A stretch of 64,000 bases of DNA, from assembly GCF_004210375.1 (NCBI RefSeq), contig NC_134834.1, positions 38,158,264-38,222,263 of the forward strand, given 5' to 3'. The translations under genes and the position numbers were made by a program. The notes under the pieces were generated by a model. That model was not told where the DNA came from. It made no database searches and saw only the letters and a list, made by a program, of their open reading frames with translations. Source of the DNA: Tachypleus tridentatus (Eukaryota; Arthropoda; Merostomata; Xiphosura; Limulidae). Of this stretch, positions 11,050 through 23,873 are shown in pieces (within the stretch, counting starts at the first letter, position 1; every line of letters starts with the position of its first letter).

Positions 11050-14000
11050 ATGGCCACTTTGATACAATGAAACTGTCGAGATTTCCATTATAATATGGAT
11101 GACATTAAGGCTTTGATTGTTTCCTATCATTTTATGTGTCTTTCCTTATATTAATCTTTCAGTAGTTTTCTACATACCTGAGTGACAAGTTGTACTTGGG
11201 CAAATGCATGAAGAGGTGGTACTGTTAATTGACCAGTATATATCCAACTTGTCTGTGCTACTCAATACACCATTTGGAGCCATACCCATCTATGCTTACT
11301 TTGGTAGTGCCATCACTGTGTGTTCTCTCTACCTATCTTCTAAAGAGACTTATGATCAATCAGACCTTGATGTTCTCATTGAACAGTTTCATTCCCTTTT
11401 TAATTCTAGGATACTTTAATAGACACAATTCCCTCTGGAGTGGTGCTGATATTGATGGGAGAGGTCATTCCATAGAGCATATACTCTCATATCACAACAT
11501 TTCTCTTTTTAGTACTTGTTATTTTTCATCCACCTAGTCAGTTTTTACTTTTATTGATTTATCTATCTGTTATCTTTCAGTTTTCATTTGTTTTCCTTGG
11601 ATGGTTCACAAGTGGAACAGTGATCATTTTCTTATAGTTTTGAGGGAAATTGGCCACGGCTGATGCCATCTGACCCGAGTACCATTGTGGAATTTAGATC
11701 AGAGTGACTGGCTCTCTTTCACTTCTCTCGGAAATTGATTCTGCTGTCACTAGACTACCATCTATTAATGAGTGTTTGGAAGCAGTAACTGATTGCATTA
11801 TTCAAGCAGCTGTTCATTCTACGCCTAAAACCTCGAGACGTTTCCTATAGTATCCTCAACCATGGTGGTCCCAAGAAATGAGCCTGGAATACCTTTGGCA
11901 AGTGTTCCACTCTTTTGAACCACATTACTTTCCAATGGTTTCATGCACATGCTAAGCAGGTCAGATGTCAGTGCCAAAAGGAATATTGGTTTAAATTCAC
12001 AACTATAATTTCTTCTACCACCAGTTGCAAGATTCTGTGGGACACGATTTAGGTCTGTGGGAGGTATTCTTCCCATACTATTTCAATCTTGTTATTCATT
12101 GGCCAATAATTTTCTAATATACAGAGCATTTACAGTACTCTCAGGGAGACTTTTACTAGTTTTTCCAACTTTTACATCTCTTCTCCCGCTTTCTTGGTAA
12201 TCAAGTCTTTGGCAGTACAATTGCCTCTTTCATTTTCAGCCAATCGTCTATGCGTCTATAATCACCCTTTACACTTGTGGAACTCAAGCTTGCTCTTCAT
12301 TTGTCTGGCATTACATTGGTCGGGCCTGATGATGTTCACTTTGAAATGTTGTGTCATCTCTTTCATGCCTCTCTTGTTATTCTTGTGGTTGTCTTTAAAT
12401 GGATCTGACAAGATAACATTTTACCTGACGCTTGGCACTAGACTTCTGTTCTCCTTTCTTTGAGCCTTGGAAGAATCCCAAGATTTCTTCTAATTATCAT
12501 CCAGTTGTTTTAACTAGCTGTCTTTATAAGGTCTTAGAAAGGATGATTAAAGGTCATGCTGTTTGGTTCCTCGAATTCAACAACCACCTATCACCCACCC
12601 AGTACTGGTTCTGTTTAGTGTTCCACCATAAACCAACTGATTGATTTGAACTTTGATCAGGGAAGCCTTACTCAAGAGATAATATATTGTTTCTGTGTTC
12701 TTTGAACTTGAGAAGGCTAACAAAACTACCTCCACTCATATGGGTTACATAGCCATTTATCCATTTTTATTCAGAACGTTTTACTGGAGAGTCGATTCCC
12801 GTTCTTTTACACAAGAACTTGCAGTTCCTCGGGGCAGTGTCTTGAATTTCACACTTTTCCTTATCAAGATTAATGCTATCAAAACTCAACTTATTCCTAC
12901 TGATGTAAATGGGCTCTATGTCAGTCACTTCAACATATCGTGTCAGTCATTGAACATGAGGTTTGTTTAGTGGCAACTTCAGACTGCTCTCAATTACTTA
13001 TTTAAGTGGATTACAACACACGGTTTTGCCTTATCTTTTTTTCAAAACTGATTCCATGCATTTTTGCCACCAACAGAGTTATTGTTCTTTTGGTGGTCCA
13101 AGAGACAAAACTATAAGCTTGCTTTTATTCCTCACATAAATCAGCTATGTGTCAAGTGTATCAGTACACTGAATATTATTTGTGTCTTTTCTTCCACCTC
13201 TCGGGAAGCAGTTCAGTGTTATATGCTCAGGATTTATCATTCTTCATCCAATCCAAACTGGATTGTGGATCTCTGGTCTTTGATTTTGCCAGAACTTTGG
13301 TCTTAAAGATGCTGGACACTATTCACTATCTGAAGCTTCAGCTCTGCACAGGAGCTTTCTGCACTTCTCCAGTCCAGTGTTTGTACAAAAAATCCCATGA
13401 ACCTTCTTTTTTGCCATTTACAACTTACTCTATAGTGTGCTACCAAACTTAGATCTTTATCACAACATTATACTTGGGGTTGTGCTTTTCCTTCTCAGTG
13501 CGCCATGCTCTTTACAGTCTGCAAGCCTTCTTTTAGCTTTTGTATCCAGGGTCAACTAGATGAAATGATTCTGGCATTGGATGTCATAGCTGTCCTCAAA
13601 GATCAGCTCATTCCACCATGGCTTATTACCGTCCTTGAGTCATATAAAGAAAATGAATACTCTCGATTGGAAGTATCATCTTTTTATTGAACATTTTTGA
13701 ACCATCATTCTACTCCTGTTTACACAGATTGTTGAAAATCAGGGGAGCCCAGCATGGCCGGATGGCTAGGGCGTTCGACTCGTAATGTGATGGTAGCGGG
13801 TTCGAATCCCAATCACACCAAACATGCTCGCTCTTTCAGCTGTAGGGGCATTATAATGTTGTGGTAAATCCCATACTTTTTGGTAAAAGAGTATCCCAAG
13901 AATTGGCAGTGGGTGATGATTACTAGCTGCTTTTCCTCTAGTCTTACATTGCTGAATTAGAAACGGCTAACATAGATAGCCTTCGTGTATCTTTGCGCAA

Positions 14001-14512
14001 AATTCAAACAAACAAAATCAAGTGACTCTGTTGGCTCTGCCATAGTTTGTTGCGGCTTGGTGGTTACTCGCAGGATTTCCCTCTAGTTTCTGCGTTGGCT
14101 GCCGAGTTGTGTGCCATTTCTCTTGCCCTTAATCATGTAGAAGATGTGCAGTATACAACTTGTACTACTTATACTGACTCTCTTAAGTCTCTACTGATTC
14201 TGAAAAAATTGCTTCACGTTTATATTCACCTTCTTCTCGTCGTCGATATTTAACAAAGATTGCCCCAGTTTTTCTCTATCTTTCATTGGTATAAATTTTT
14301 TCTACATACTTCACCACGTTGGTATTCGCGAGAAAGAGCTCGCTGACACCGCAGTTGAGTCCATCTGCTCTGGTACCGTTACTATCATACGTGTTCCATA
14401 TATGGACTACGGTCTTTTCTTAAAGGCTCGACCTCACACCAGTTGGCAATTGACTTGGAGTGAACAACGCAACAACAAGCTTTTCCAGACTGAACCTTCC
14501 GTTATTCTTTAG
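11050..14512 (+). pseudogene. LINE ORF2 pol remnant (endonuclease, RT, RNase H)
   Basis: The ATG at 11050 starts MATLIQ then NCRDFHYNMDDIKALI, the usual opening of a LINE endonuclease ORF. Endonuclease pieces follow (near 11270 and 11390-11470: FLILGYFNRHNSLW, GADIDGRGHSIE). RT pieces are at 12470-12640 (SSNYHPVVLTSCLYKVLERM, SPTQYWF) and 12820-12940 (VPRGSVL, LYVSHFN). The catalytic YxDD box reads Tyr-Val-Ser-His at 12917-12928, so both catalytic aspartates are gone. The RNase H start (VYTD, near 13720) is cut by a SINE; the rest resumes at 14030-14250 (SALAAELCAISLALNH). The stop is at 14510. Frames shift repeatedly. Inactive. Confidence 0.78.
13743..14013 (+). mobile_element. SINE family A inserted in the LINE RNase H region
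   Basis: Complete forward copy: tRNA-like head ('gatggctagggcgttcgact', 'cgggttcgaatccc'), core 'aacatgctcgctctttcagc', body and 'aattcaaacaaac'. 'aaaatca' occurs just before it (13735) and just after it (14014), consistent with a short target duplication. It splits the RNase H YTD motif from the rest of that domain. Confidence 0.9.
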
Positions 14513-14612
14513 CCGTCTTGACTAGTCTACACATTAGTCACAGTTTTTAACTCATCGATTTCTTTTATCTGGGACTAATCCACTGATATGTGGTCTGTAT
14601 GACACTCATGTG

Positions 14613-14733
14613 TTTATATGTGTTTTCTTATAGCAAAGCCACATCGGGCTATCTGCTGAGTCCACCGAGTGAAATCGAACCCCTGATTTTAGCGTTGTAA
14701 ATCTGTAGACATACCACTGTACTAGCAGGAAGC
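14613..14733 (-). mobile_element. SINE family C inserted in the LINE 3' part
   Basis: On the minus strand the head carries 'gctagtacagtggtatgtct', then 'atcaggggttcgatttcac', then 'agatagcccgatgtggcttt', then 'gctataagaaaacaca'. This is a third tRNA-headed SINE type. The flanks CTGTATGACACTCATGTG (14595-14612) and CTGTATGATACTCAAGTG (14734-14751) form an 18-bp target duplication with two differences. A second copy lies at 41845-41962. Confidence 0.85.
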
Positions 14734-15424
14734 CTGTATGATACTCAAGTGAGAATAGCCTACATTTTACAGTCGTGTCGTCGTTACGACTCTGTGCGAC
14801 GACACCATTTTAGAATGTGTTTTCTACGGTCTTAGGCCTGACATTAGATGGTGTAATTGGAGATGGTGACACTATCCAACTTGATTTTCTGAATGTTTGA
14901 CATCGCTTAGTTTTTTAACTCGATTTATTTGTGCATTTTATAACAATTTTAACTTTACGGTTTTTTATCAGCTGCTTTGCGCCAATAAACGCCACACAAC
15001 CAACCTAAAATGAATAAATTATTAATCTTAATTTGGTAGGTTCGGAAATGTATAAAGATGAGTGTTTGGTGCTGCTATAGCGTGCAGTCTACAAAGATAT
15101 TTACGCTATAGATGTGGTCTACACAAACACTGTCATTATCACCGTTTGAATGATTCACTAACATATAATTTCTTGCTAAATAATTTATATCTATCCATGT
15201 TTTTGTTCAACAAATAACTGTAATTTAATAAGTTGAGTGCTCCAAAATTTAGGTTATAATTTAGCTAGTTTTGATTGTTAGAACATATTGGTAGTATCAG
15301 TATAGACTGCATGCTATGTTGGCACTAGATATTCATTAGTTACAGCGACTTGCTTAAATACATATGCAATTTTGGTTCTAACGATCCACATATCTGTTAA
15401 ACATGAATATGTCAGTTTATGGGT

Positions 15425-15681
15425 CTGTCATAGCCAGGTTGTTATGTGCTCATCTGAGTGTCATGGGTTCGAATCGTCACAACAAACATGCTCGCTCTTT
15501 CAGCCGTAGGGCGTTATAATATGTGACACTAAATTCTCCTATCCCTTGATAAAACAGTATTTCCTGAATTAGCAGTAAGTGGTGGACTAGCTGCCTTCCT
15601 CCTAATCTTATACGGCTAAATTAGGGGCGACTAGCACAAATAGCCCTCGCATAGCTTTGCGCGAAATTCAAAACAAATCTT
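15425..15681 (+). mobile_element. SINE family A copy
   Basis: Forward copy with a shortened tRNA-like head ('gtcatagccaggttgttatg', 'gtcatgggttcgaatcgtc'), core 'caaacatgctcgctctttca' and tail 'gcgcgaaattcaaaacaaat'. Moderately diverged. Confidence 0.85.
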
Positions 15682-18600
15682 TTCATATATTCAATTTTAT
15701 ATGACTCTGTAAAAAATCAATCTAAAGCTTTAAGTTGTTTGAATTCAAGCAGAAATATAAGCAGTAGGCTGTCTTTGTTATGGTTAACGAAGTACTGAAT
15801 CCCGATTTTGTTGCTTTAAGTCATTCTTCCTCCTGAAGCATCGGAATGATGTACCAGAATGTTATACGCTGAAACTTTTTCGTTCTTTCTCTGTGCTCTT
15901 TTACTTTCGTGTTTCCCTACCTTTTCCAGTAAATGTACGCTACCCAGCGTATTGAGAAGAATTCCGTGTGACCAGCCTATATAACTGTATGTTGAGGCTG
16001 TAGGAGTAATCTTACGAGCATTCGCATATACCATGTGCAACGGAGTGAAGTATTCGAACGTATCTCATATTCAGTGTGAAATCTCGTGAATATTAACGGT
16101 GAGAAATTTATAAATGATATACATAATTTATTTTACTGACTGATAGGGAAAACAATAGAAAAGTGTTCGTAGAATGTAAAAACAAGGTAATTATTCTTGC
16201 TTTTTTTTTTTTTAACGATCTTTAGTTTTATTAATATCCTGTAGTCAATGTGTAATACGTGATAGATATTACATAGATACTGTATATCATCCACTTTCAC
16301 TGGGCATATCTCAAAATGTCGGATAACTTTAACTGCGAATTACATTTGGTTTTCATCAGATACAGTAGAAGATTCTAAGAATGAGCTTCTCTTCAAAATG
16401 TTTGTTTCTGCGTTTGGACATGTTTCAAGTTACATAGCTTGAGTATTAAAATTTGCATAGTAATTATTGTTTATAATGTCTTGTTGATGTTACACATTTT
16501 GATCGAACACAATTTAAATGCAAGAGAACTCTTTTATGTTCAGATTCTATTAATGTTTCTCAGATATTTCACGGGGTTTAAATGTTATCCTTTCCCAGGT
16601 TTTTGGTTAAACATGATTTATAATTACAACTTTTGTTTAATTACTACTTTCATATATCTGCTTCCGTCTGCGTCAGCACAAGTATTGGTTTAAATAAGTG
16701 TTTGTTGCGCGATTTATTTACTGCATACGTTTCAACTGTTTTCTAGGACGAGACTGGGCGACATGATCAGAGAAATTATTAAACTAATTAACATTAATTT
16801 ACAGTATCCGTTAATGTAAAGCTAGGAGTAATAAACAAATTAACGCTAGGTTCAATCACTGACGTAAGTGATGTAAGACGTAAAGTGTGCAGTTAAATGT
16901 GTATGTGAACTAATAACAATTGATAATTAATTTACTTGTTGGTCAGTGGGAATGTTCCAAGAATCATGTTTACTTATTTTTCTTTAACTCCTAAAATATT
17001 TTATTACTATAATGTACTAAAAGTGGCAGAGTCTATGCATCAAATTTGTGAAGAACGTTTTTTTTTCTTCTCTCTGCTACAGAATAACTAACAGGTGGTG
17101 CTTGTAATTACTAGTACCGACAAAACAAAACAGTAATATCATGTTAAATAATAAAAAAAATCTGTAAATTGCAATGTTTAATTTAAAATCCAACTAAATT
17201 TCCTATCTTGTATAGTTACCAGGCGTATAAAAAAAATCAAAGTATTACTTTACCTATTTAATTAACATATAAGATGATCCGTGGATTATGGTGATATCAG
17301 AGAGTACGTATAAATAATAATTATTATATATTACCGATAAATAACTGAGCTAATATTTGTGATAAAAACGCCAAGAGACTGCACATTTATGACATTCGTC
17401 ATCATAGTTTTTAAATTTACAATGAATTTGATAGTTTTGGCGTAAATCGTGAATGTGAGGCTTCCTGGTGTCCAATGTTGCTTTAGATTGAGGCATTTTA
17501 ATCGTTGCTGAAAGGCGTTGAAGATGTAAAAACACTCAACTGTGGCATACCAGAAGTAGCTGAAGAATGAAACATGTACGAAGACTTACTAGTCAAATGC
17601 TGTATGCAGCACTTATGATTTTCTGTGCATCTGGATTGAGGAAATGGGCATTGGGAAACGGTCATCCTCGATAACTGGTAGATTATGGAAAGCAAGCAGG
17701 AAGGACTGGCGTGCTTTGGATATGCCAGTCTTACGACGGATACTTTTTCAATAGATACTACCTTGCAGTGCTTTTTCCAAGATGTACAATCGTCGGAAAG
17801 AATATGGGTTGTGGTGAAGTTCCATTATCGTTTACTACATATTTAACCCATTTACTGATTTCTAATTGTTTGAGCTTTTACCTCTTAATAAATAACCTGT
17901 AAGTGATGTGGCTTCAGTTGGTATATTCTGTCTCAGCAAACAGTTGACTTGTTTACATGCAGTGGCATTATCTCCAGTGGCTTATATATGCCACTACAAT
18001 TACAGGGGAAACACCCTGCCAAAAGTAAGGATTATCATCAAGGGTAATAAATGTTTCGGGCTCAATTACTTTTAATGCGGAGGGGAACATCTTTAGTAGT
18101 TACGTCACTCATCATATCAACAATTTTCTATACGTATTATTAGTGTAAAGCTCAGAATTTCATATTTGCTTCAAGATGTCGATGCAAATTCTACTCATAT
18201 GAATGTTTTCAAGGCAATATTGTTAAAGGAGCTTCGAAGAAGTTGTTATACAGTCTGATAGCCAGTTCTTTGAGTACGAAACCGGTTCCTTTTTATTAGT
18301 TTTTCATTTTTTGTAACATAGTGGGAATATACAAAATGTAATTACATTTTTTTTATTGCAAGAACTGGGAAGGAAATGTTTTATTTGTTTCGCTTTAGGG
18401 TAGGCCTTGTTTTAAACACACAAACATCATTATTAAACTTGAAACTTCAATCAAAAATCATTTATATATAGACATCAATGTATTACACCGTCTTTTTTTT
18501 TCTTTGCCATAGAGGTACCTCACATGATTGAGTGAGACGTCGGGCGACGAGCATGTTAAAGCTACTAAAAATCTTGCCTTCTATGAGAGTTTTTTATAAT

Positions 18601-18747
18601 CTTGTAGTAGGTTTCTTGGTTTTTTGTTAAGGGTCCTCTGGTGGAAAGTAATAATTTTATGGAGTTACAAATGTTGGATGCAGCAAGTAAGAAATAAAAA
18701 ATCATATAACAGTGAGTAGTTAAAGTTCATTGAATAACCAGTTATTA
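15682..18747. other. Spacer of about 3 kb, no gene recognised
   Basis: AT-rich DNA with homopolymer tracts. Short open frames at 15816-16040 (-), 16439-16693 (+), 17350-17695 (-) and 17711-17902 (+) show no domain, no linked splice sites and no repeat family that I know. They look like chance ORFs. Confidence 0.4.
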
Positions 18748-18865
18748 TTTGTTATTAAGCATAAAACTACATAAAGGGCTATCTATGTTCTGTCCATCAT
18801 TGGTATCGAAACCCAGAGTCTAGCAGTATAAGTTTGCAGACATGTTGCTGTGCCATTGGGGAGCA
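18748..18865 (-). mobile_element. SINE family B copy
   Basis: Reverse copy: 'ttgttattaagcataaaact', 'gggctatctatgttctgtcc' and head 'gttgctgtgccattgggga'. Confidence 0.78.
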
Positions 18866-20567
18866 CTTAGAATAGAGGCACCATACAAGAAAGGATACTT
18901 TGATTTTACTTATTATGCTAATTCAGGCTATAAACCTCATAACTCCCCCCCCCAAAAAAAAAGTTCCTCACCATAAACATCTGATTGTCAAACGTACTAT
19001 GAAACAGGAAATTGTGTTATTAAAATGTTGTCATGGATGCAGCGAGTTATCCGGATGTTTTCCCGTACATAACTACGAAAAAAAAAAAATGGTAATATTT
19101 TTCACTGACTACGATATGTAAACTTAGTATTGTTGACCTTGAAGAACAACATTTGCTGTTATGGAAGAAGACTGATGAGGAGACCTAAATACTACTTCTC
19201 AACAAATACTTATAAAAATATGCATACGTTCTATAGGCCTTCTAAACAATGTGGATTACTTCAGCCTTTTCAGTTCCATTCTTAACATTTAACTATTTAA
19301 AAGACCGCGTATGAACATACATATGTTCAATTAATTATTTGTTTTGTCAACACATACATAGGTATATTATTTTAAAGTTGAAACTGGTATTTTGATGTAC
19401 CGAATATTTTTCATGAATGAGCAAAATAACCAAGCAATTGGCAAAAAATATTTTCTCCATTAAAATGAAGTGATTAGAAAATAATACCCTTGCAGCTAAT
19501 AGGAGAAAATCACATATTAAAGAAATATATATGACTTTGATGCTTGTTTAAGTACACTGATTCTCGACAATGTTATAAATAATATTTGGTAAGCAACATA
19601 TTCAAAATATATCAAATGAATAAGTAATCGAACAAGAAGAGCAAAGAGTGAAATATATAAAAATATAAAACCTAAATATATGATGTTCTGGGATGTCGTT
19701 ATTTTCCAGGTTTAAGTTTGTTACTTAAGTTTTAACAAATTTTACTAGACGAAGAGTGGAAAAGAAACCTGTTGTATTGAACTTTTAAGTTCGAACGAAA
19801 ACTCCTAGTGCTATATTCCACACTTCTGGGTTACCTACGTAAACAGTCGTTCCTATTATACATTCAAGAAAAGTCAGTTTCTAGCTAATGCTAACTCGCA
19901 TCTCTGTACCATCACTCATCTTGAGTACAATATGTATCCCAAGTGAGCTGTGATACAAAAACAGTCATCAACGAATAGTAGTTACAAAGTGGTCATTGTG
20001 TTATGTATGTCTTTCTTAAATGAAGAATTATTGCAAGTTTACGATCTACCACACTACGATCTACTGACGACTTGCAAACGACTTAGAAAATTATTCTAAT
20101 AACGAAAAGTTATTTTCTTGCTGTGAAAAGATGTTATTCTCTTGCTTCGAGAATGCGAGACTTTCTGAGATTGCGTTCCGTTCTTTATTACTTACACATA
20201 CAAACTGTTATTTCATTCATTCACTTGTACTTTATGTATTGTTACGGAATGTTTCATGTGTATTATATAATATAGTAGACTAGGCCTTCATGTTAATAAT
20301 GTAAAACAGTTCAAATAATATTTCATTTTCCTAAATCGATATTTAAAGGTTCTTTGAACTTTCATGTTTTTGACATCTAGAATAAGCAATATTTATGTTA
20401 TCTAAGATGTGTTAACAAAAGCTATGGTTCAAAAATTTATGAAGTTCGTATCGTTTGATTAGAACTTTGGTTATAAATTGGCCAATGTTGCAAATATAGA
20501 GTACTGGATTTGTCGTTCTTTTGATCACAGATTGAAGAGTGATGAAAAGATTTCTTTTTTTTTAATA
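18866..20567. other. Spacer, no gene seen
   Basis: AT-rich, with a C9A10-type homopolymer run near 18944 and many short ORFs without signature. No supportable feature. Confidence 0.4.
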
Positions 20568-21030
20568 TACCGTATTTCCCGGCCCATTTTGATTAGTTAA
20601 ATTTTGAAAAAAAAACAACAACACAAGAATAAGGTGGCAGTACTTCCAATCTTACCAAGATGTTTCATGGATTGTTTAGTGACTTACCGTACATAAATCC
20701 TCTTTCCCACTTCTCCTGTTTTGTGAGCTTTTGTGTATATGATTATCATATCTACTTTTGAAGGTGTGTAACTTATATTACTATTAAAATAGTTATATTA
20801 TTATCAGTAATAAAGTTACTTTAAGTGTGAGTAGTTAAAAAGAGTGCTGATATTACAATACCATATGTACGGTGACCTGTTCTTGTTTGTTTATTTGTTA
20901 CTTCATACTAAGTAACTTATTTCATTCTGGGTCGTATAGAGGAGCTTGGATTACTGTCCAGCAGAGTTGCAGATGATTTTCTTGGATTTTTACCAAGTTA
21001 AATAAAAAACACGTAACTAACCTTATTTTA

Positions 21031-23311
21031 TTAAGAACTTGATATTTTTTCTTCTTTATTGCTAAACAATTTAATTTCCTTCACTTTTTTGCACAATTTT
21101 TCAGACGGTTGCCATTCTTTACATGTGTTTTCTGAAATATTTTTGCCACATAATAAGGCATTTAATGTTTCCGTACTTAGCAAAGAGAACAGCCTTTCTG
21201 CTGCAGCTGAAGAATGAGGCAATGATAGTAAGTTTATCATTAATTTGGAGATAATTGTGAAACGAAATTTATCTCCACATTTTTCTTGATAAATATAATA
21301 CCAGTGTTTCTCTGGTTCTGAAATTTCATTCTCTTGTAAAGTTAACTTTCGTCATTTTCTATTGATATCTTCATACTCTTTTATTTCCTCAATAATATTA
21401 GGAAATCTCGTGGCCAATGGAATAATTGAATGTGACTGTCCTTGAGAAACATTTTTTGGATTTGAAGCTTCAAGTAGCTGTAAATACGTGAATATACTAG
21501 ATGATACAAACCATTTGTACATTTCCTTGCTTAGTTTGACATAAAAATTCAATGTCTTAAGCTGAAATTCTTCGAGTTCTTTGGTTTGGATTTTGGAAGA
21601 ATATTCTAGAAAGATGCTTTCAGTTCTTGCTTCACGATATATTTCACTTAAGGGAAGGTAACTGAAGGATCATTGATGTTAACTTTCGATATATCTGCAT
21701 CTTTTAGTACTTCTCTTTTAATAAAATTACCAAGGATACCTTTCATACTACTGTTGATGAAGGCACGTAGCCTATGAATTCTGAAGCTCTCAGCTTAAAA
21801 CTCTAAATTTATTTTATTTACATATGGCAGAATAAGAGTTAAAAATGCAAAGTACGTTTTTACAATTGGATTCTGTTATCCTTTTAGTATTGTAGAGGGT
21901 AAACTCATCCCATATTCTAATGCCGCTGAAGTACAAATTAAGACAAGTGCTGACCGTTAATTCAGTAGTCTTTCTACCACTTGCTGAAGTGATAATCATC
22001 GAGTACAGCTACGACGTAAAATCTTTTAAGGATCAATCTGGGTAAATTCCTGAAATTCTGCATATTCAAATAATCTCTTTGGGCTGTTTAACAAATATGA
22101 ATAAATATTTCTAGTTAGCTTTCCTGAGGAAGTTGGAAGTTCAGAACATACATAGGATGCACATAAATGCATTGAATGGCATATGCAACCTTGTACAAAG
22201 AGATATGGCACTTTCTGCTTTAGAAGACTTTGAACACCACTCTTTGACCCCATCATTACATTTGCATTATCACTTGTATAGCCTATCAAATTTTTAAATT
22301 GGATTCCATGTTTCTCGAAAAATTTACTATAGAATTGTAGATGCCTTGTGAAGTACAGCAATTGATTTTCAAAAGAGTTCAAAACTTGTCAACTGCGTTT
22401 TGACCATGGCTATTATAAAATCTAGCTATTAGAACACGTTGCTTTTTTGTAAATACATCTGTACTTTCATCAATAATTAATGAAAATTTAATATTCTTTA
22501 ATTTGCTGTAAAAATTTCAAAGTATTCCTCACCAATGACATTACGAAAAATAGCTGTTTCTTTTGTTCTTGCACATTTAATTCCCTTAGCAATTTTAGAA
22601 TCGGGGCTTGCATTAGATCGAAAGCCTGGAAGATGATCTTCTATTGATTTAAATGGGGATATTGTGTTCTACCATAAACGTTTGTTTTGGAATTTCGCAC
22701 AAAGCTACTCGAGGGCTATCTATGCTAGCCGTCCATAATTTAGCAGTGTAAGACTAGAAGGAAGGCAGCTTGTCATCACCACCCACCGCCAACTCTTGGG
22801 CTACTCTTTTACCAACGAGTAGTGGGATTGACCGTCACATTATACACCCCCACGGCTGGGAGGGCGAGTATGTTTAGCGCGACGCGGGCGCGAACCCGCG
22901 ACCCTCGGATTACGAGTCGTACGCCTTACGCGCTTGGCCATGCCAGGCCTCTATCATAAACGTAAACATTTTCAGTTCAATGAAATCCACTTGAGACATA
23001 CTATATGAAGAAGTAGAAGGCCGTAAGAAATCAGTTAATTTAGAAGTCTGGGCACTTGCTTTAGTATTTTTAAATGTTTTTCACTGTCAAGATGTTTCTC
23101 AAGTATGGTAACACTCTCAGATAAATCACAACTGCATATTTTACAAAATGACTTAAGTTTTTCGAACTTGACTAAAACAACTAAACCTAGTATCATTAGG
23201 CCATTTTTGTGGCAATTGACGTTTCTGTTCGTAATTAGTCTTATGCAGGCTTATTTTTTTGCATAGACTTTCTACTAAATCACTATCCTTATCACTCCTT
23301 TTCTCAGCCAT
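21031..23311 (-). pseudogene. hAT-superfamily transposase, broken, interrupted by a SINE
   Basis: An ATG at 23311 (minus strand) opens MAEKRSDKDSDLVES, with RQLPQKWPNDTRFS downstream. The block at 22026-22382 reads as the hAT core (GYTSDNANVMMGSKSGVQSL, then CICHSMHLCAS): an aspartate-containing DNANVMMG segment and the conserved CxCHxxxLC-like stretch. The C-terminal dimerisation signature LPHSSAAAERLFSLLS is at 21150-21240. The pieces are in different frames (22382, 21552 and 21240 ends are not in one phase), stops intervene, and a family A SINE sits at 22681-22950. A possible element end is the inverted CAAGGTTGCCGAATCTGG near 23716-23733; I could not find its partner. Inactive as protein. 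Confidence 0.78.
22681..22950 (-). mobile_element. SINE family A, full length, inserted in the hAT gene
   Basis: Reverse copy from 'tttgttttggaatttcgcac' through body, core and tRNA-like head to 'ggccatgccaggcct'. The flanks CTACCATAAACG (22669-22680) and CTATCATAAACG (22951-22962) are a 12-bp target duplication with one difference. Little diverged, so this is one of the younger copies. Confidence 0.93.
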
Positions 23312-23873
23312 TATGACCTGTGGGTTAGGTTAAATGTAAATTGAATAAAATTATAAAAATTAAGCAAAACACAAATTTAAAATTAAACAATGCATTACAC
23401 TGTAAATAAATACTGACACTTAATGAGTCACAACTCACGAAATCATAACAATAGTTAGTGTATGAAAACAAGACTAAAAAAGCCACCGGTGGATCTTTAT
23501 TGTCTGAAATTATCTTGTGCCTGCGTAATGAGCCCTTATAAATCGTATTCAAACATTTAGACATAAAACTTGCACTTGTAACTCATTATTACAAGGTCAA
23601 ATTTCACGTAAGAGGTAATAAATTTGAAAACCTTTTATTGGCCATGCAACAGGTAAATTAGCAAAATTTGCCAAATTTCATGAAAGTTTAACCAAATTTG
23701 GTATAAAAAAAATTACCAGATTCGGCAACCTTGCTATCTAGAATCAAAACGCTTCCTTTAGGCTTAGGTTTAGGCCTATGAGCAACGTAACCTTCGGCCT
23801 GGAAGACGTAGGATAAATTTTTGAAACTTATTCTGGGCGAAAAATGGCGTCTTAGACGCCAGAAAATACAGTA

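Larger units (their letters stand above)
9541..15007 (+). mobile_element. I-like non-LTR retrotransposon (LINE), near full length, decayed
   Basis: A GC-richer block of about 5.4 kb has the layout of a two-ORF LINE. A 5' leader (about 9541-9853) precedes ORF1/gag with zinc knuckle-like cysteines (9854 to about 10830). ORF2 (11050-14512) has endonuclease, reverse transcriptase and RNase H remnants, and a 3' UTR ends near 'gccacacaaccaacctaaaa'. An encoded RNase H domain places it with I-like clades (I/Nimb/R1/LOA type) rather than Jockey or CR1. The exact clade needs a tree. Both ORFs are broken. Two SINEs are inserted: family A at 13743-14013 and family C at 14613-14733. Exact termini are not certain; no target duplication was found. 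Confidence 0.8.
20568..23873. mobile_element. Candidate outer DNA element with TACYGTATTTYCYGGC-type termini
   Basis: The left end TACCGTATTTCCCGGC (20568-20583) is matched in inverted orientation at the right end by TACTGTATTTTCTGGC (23873 back to 23858), 13 of 16 positions identical. A hAT transposase remnant lies between. One reading is that a short TIR element took up the hAT copy; another is that two related short elements happen to flank it. No clear target duplication was found. Confidence 0.4.

Noticed and set aside
15816-16040. Reverse 74-codon ORF, and similar short ORFs at 16439, 17350, 17498, 17711
   Set aside because: No recognisable domain, no partner exons with splice sites, AT-driven composition.
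19172-19178. Isolated CTGATGA as a second hammerhead
   Set aside because: No GAAA after a closing stem II and no stem I partner.
23716-23733. CAAGGTTGCCGAATCTGG as a confirmed end of the 21-23 kb hAT
   Set aside because: No inverted partner and no 8-bp duplication was found on the left side, so only mentioned as possible.
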